In this document: in pieces, positions 5,465-6,275 of the stretch
How positions within the stretch are numbered: position 1 is the stretch's first letter
How the letters are laid out: every line of letters starts with the position of its first letter
From: Candidatus Omnitrophota bacterium
Lineage (GTDB): Bacteria > Omnitrophota > 4484-213
Direction of reading: 5' to 3'
DNA: 6,275 bases
Assembly (NCBI GenBank): GCA_030640885.1
Contig: DAOWIN010000104.1
Coordinates: forward strand, 1 to 6,275
Translations under genes and position numbers: made by a program
The notes under the pieces: generated by a model
What the model was told of the DNA's origin: nothing
Database searches by the model: none
What the model saw: only the letters and a program-made list of their open reading frames with translations

Positions 5465-5487
5465 CAATGTTCGCTTAAAATGCGAAA
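5465..5487. repeat. Second copy of a dispersed 23-nt word with a small hairpin
   Basis: This plus-strand word matches the reverse complement of 624-646, in the nested palindrome region, at 20 of 23 positions, and so lies in the opposite orientation. Bases 5470-5474 and 5482-5486 (TTCGC and GCGAA) can pair. Together with the heptamer array it fills much of the 129-nt spacer between the unknown gene and mtaB. I see no convincing terminator or mtaB promoter in that spacer. Confidence 0.5.
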
Positions 5488-5542
5488 ATCTCTTTCGATA
5501 ATCTTTGTAAAATACCTTGACTCTTCAGGTAAAATTGAATCG

Positions 5543-6175
5543 TTAGATTTGATTTTTCTCAATATATTTAAAGTAATTTTCTAAACTGCCTAAAAAAGCG
5601 GGAATTATAAATTTCTCAAAGCTTGCCAGTTTAAGTTCTAAAAACATTTCTTCAGTAATGTCAATTAACACGATTGGAGACTTTTCAAAATAATAATGCT
5701 CGGGTGATTTATTATTTTCTGTTCTTTTAATAAGCTCTGTTAAAAAATGATGATACTGTTCATTTTTTTCACCTTTTCTTGCCATCTCTCCATATTTTTT
5801 AATTCTTTCATCTAAAAGTTCTGCAACGTTATCTATTTTGAGCGCTTTTGAAAAAAGTTTCTTGAATTTTTCTGCAAATAAACAGGAGAGCGATTCTCGG
5901 TATTCTGGTTTATTTTTGAAAAGCCATAAGTCTATTCTAAAAAAAAGATAGCATCCAATTTCAAATAGAGAAGAATCTCCAGAATATTTTCTGAATGTTC
6001 CTTTATGCAATTTTCTTATACCATTATTTTTATCATTTAGATTTTTTTCTTGCGCAAAAGCAGATAGAGCATATATCATGCTCCCAAAGAGTGCCTCAGG
6101 TGATACCTCATTGGATTTTTTTGCTTCTTTCTCTTTTTGGTTTGCCCATTCTCGAATGACGGATTTTTGTCTCAT
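5543..6175 (-). CDS. Hypothetical helical protein, unrecognised family
   Basis: I do not recognise this 210-aa protein. It is rich in Lys, Glu, Phe and Leu and reads as mostly alpha-helical, with no signal peptide and no clear membrane span. A basic-acidic N-terminus (EWANQKEKEAKK, about residues 9-20) leads into EVSPEALFGSMIYALSAFAQ (23-42), an aromatic stretch around residues 70-90 (CYLFFRIDLWLF) and a Lys/Glu-rich helix near 120-160. No Cys pairs, nucleotide-binding loop or nuclease motif stand out. I chose ATG 6175; an in-frame TTG at 6181 would add two residues but overlaps the predicted -10 box. There is no Shine-Dalgarno site. It lies 129 nt upstream of mtaB across repeat-containing DNA, so co-transcription is possible but unproven. 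Confidence 0.7.
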   Translation of the reverse strand: MRQKSVIREWANQKEKEAKKSNEVSPEALFGSMIYALSAFAQEKNLNDKNNGIRKLHKGTFRKYSGDSSLFEIGCYLFFRIDLWLFKNKPEYRESLSCLFAEKFKKLFSKALKIDNVAELLDERIKKYGEMARKGEKNEQYHHFLTELIKRTENNKSPEHYYFEKSPIVLIDITEEMFLELKLASFEKFIIPAFLGSLENYFKYIEKNQI

Positions 6176-6180
6176 AGTCA

Positions 6181-6186
6181 ATTATA
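6181..6186 (-). promoter_or_regulatory. -10 box just before the unknown gene, leaderless arrangement
   Basis: The minus strand reads TATAAT, then TGACT, then the ATG at 6175. Transcription would therefore begin at about the start codon, as proposed for the GT2 gene at 2167. A -35 box is weak: TTTCCA at 6202-6207 has four of six matches but only a 15-bp spacer. The remaining 6187-6275 holds AT-rich DNA with words such as GTTACTA and TTTACTAG, resembling the repeat words elsewhere, and no gene. Confidence 0.4.
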
Positions 6187-6275
6187 TTTTTAAACTAATA
6201 TTGGAAACGAAAGACTTCAAAATGTTACTATTGATCCTATTTACTAGCAATAAGATTTATTGCCTAATTAAGAAA

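Noticed and set aside
5500..5530. Possible terminator after the unknown gene (ACCTTGA...TTCAGGT)
   Set aside because: Pairing is short and broken by a mismatch and a wobble pair, and no T-run follows on the minus strand.

Overview
This is an AT-rich, compact bacterial window in which every supported gene lies on the minus strand, so transcription runs from right to left. An LpxL/HtrB-type acyltransferase beside sugar transferases suggests a diderm bacterium. Degenerate heptanucleotide arrays, nested palindromes and a small K-P-x-I...L-x-P-E-x-A-V...C protein resemble what I recall from uncultured candidate phyla such as Omnitrophota. That assignment is a guess from pattern and cannot be proved from the sequence alone.

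Right part (6275 to 5414): an unrecognised 210-212 aa helical protein whose likely start sits just after a perfect TATAAT box with no Shine-Dalgarno site. A 129-nt spacer follows, holding a heptamer array (ARGCTNC) and a copy of a dispersed word.

Centre (5413 to 853): a tight five-gene run. It contains the tRNA methylthiotransferase MtaB, a GT28 / MGDG-synthase-like glycolipid glycosyltransferase, an LpxL/HtrB-like acyltransferase, a family 2 glycosyltransferase of the dolichol-phosphate-mannose-synthase type, and protein-L-isoaspartate O-methyltransferase. Three of the four junctions overlap (4, 4 and 14 bp). The fourth is a 44-nt gap with a good internal promoter that would give a leaderless mRNA. 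The three middle genes look like an envelope-lipid module; MtaB and Pcm are housekeeping tRNA-modification and protein-repair enzymes.

Left part (852 to 1): a non-coding stretch packed with nested inverted repeats, then a 127-aa gene with its own TATAAT box, a near-ideal Shine-Dalgarno site and a strong terminator. Its product has a Lys/Glu-rich heptad-repeat N-terminus, encoded by a heptanucleotide DNA array, joined to a short conserved-looking motif and a small-residue, Cys-containing tail. It looks like a peptide precursor of unknown type and is the most interesting object here. At the extreme left edge, a ribosome binding site and ATG of a further minus-strand gene run off the window.
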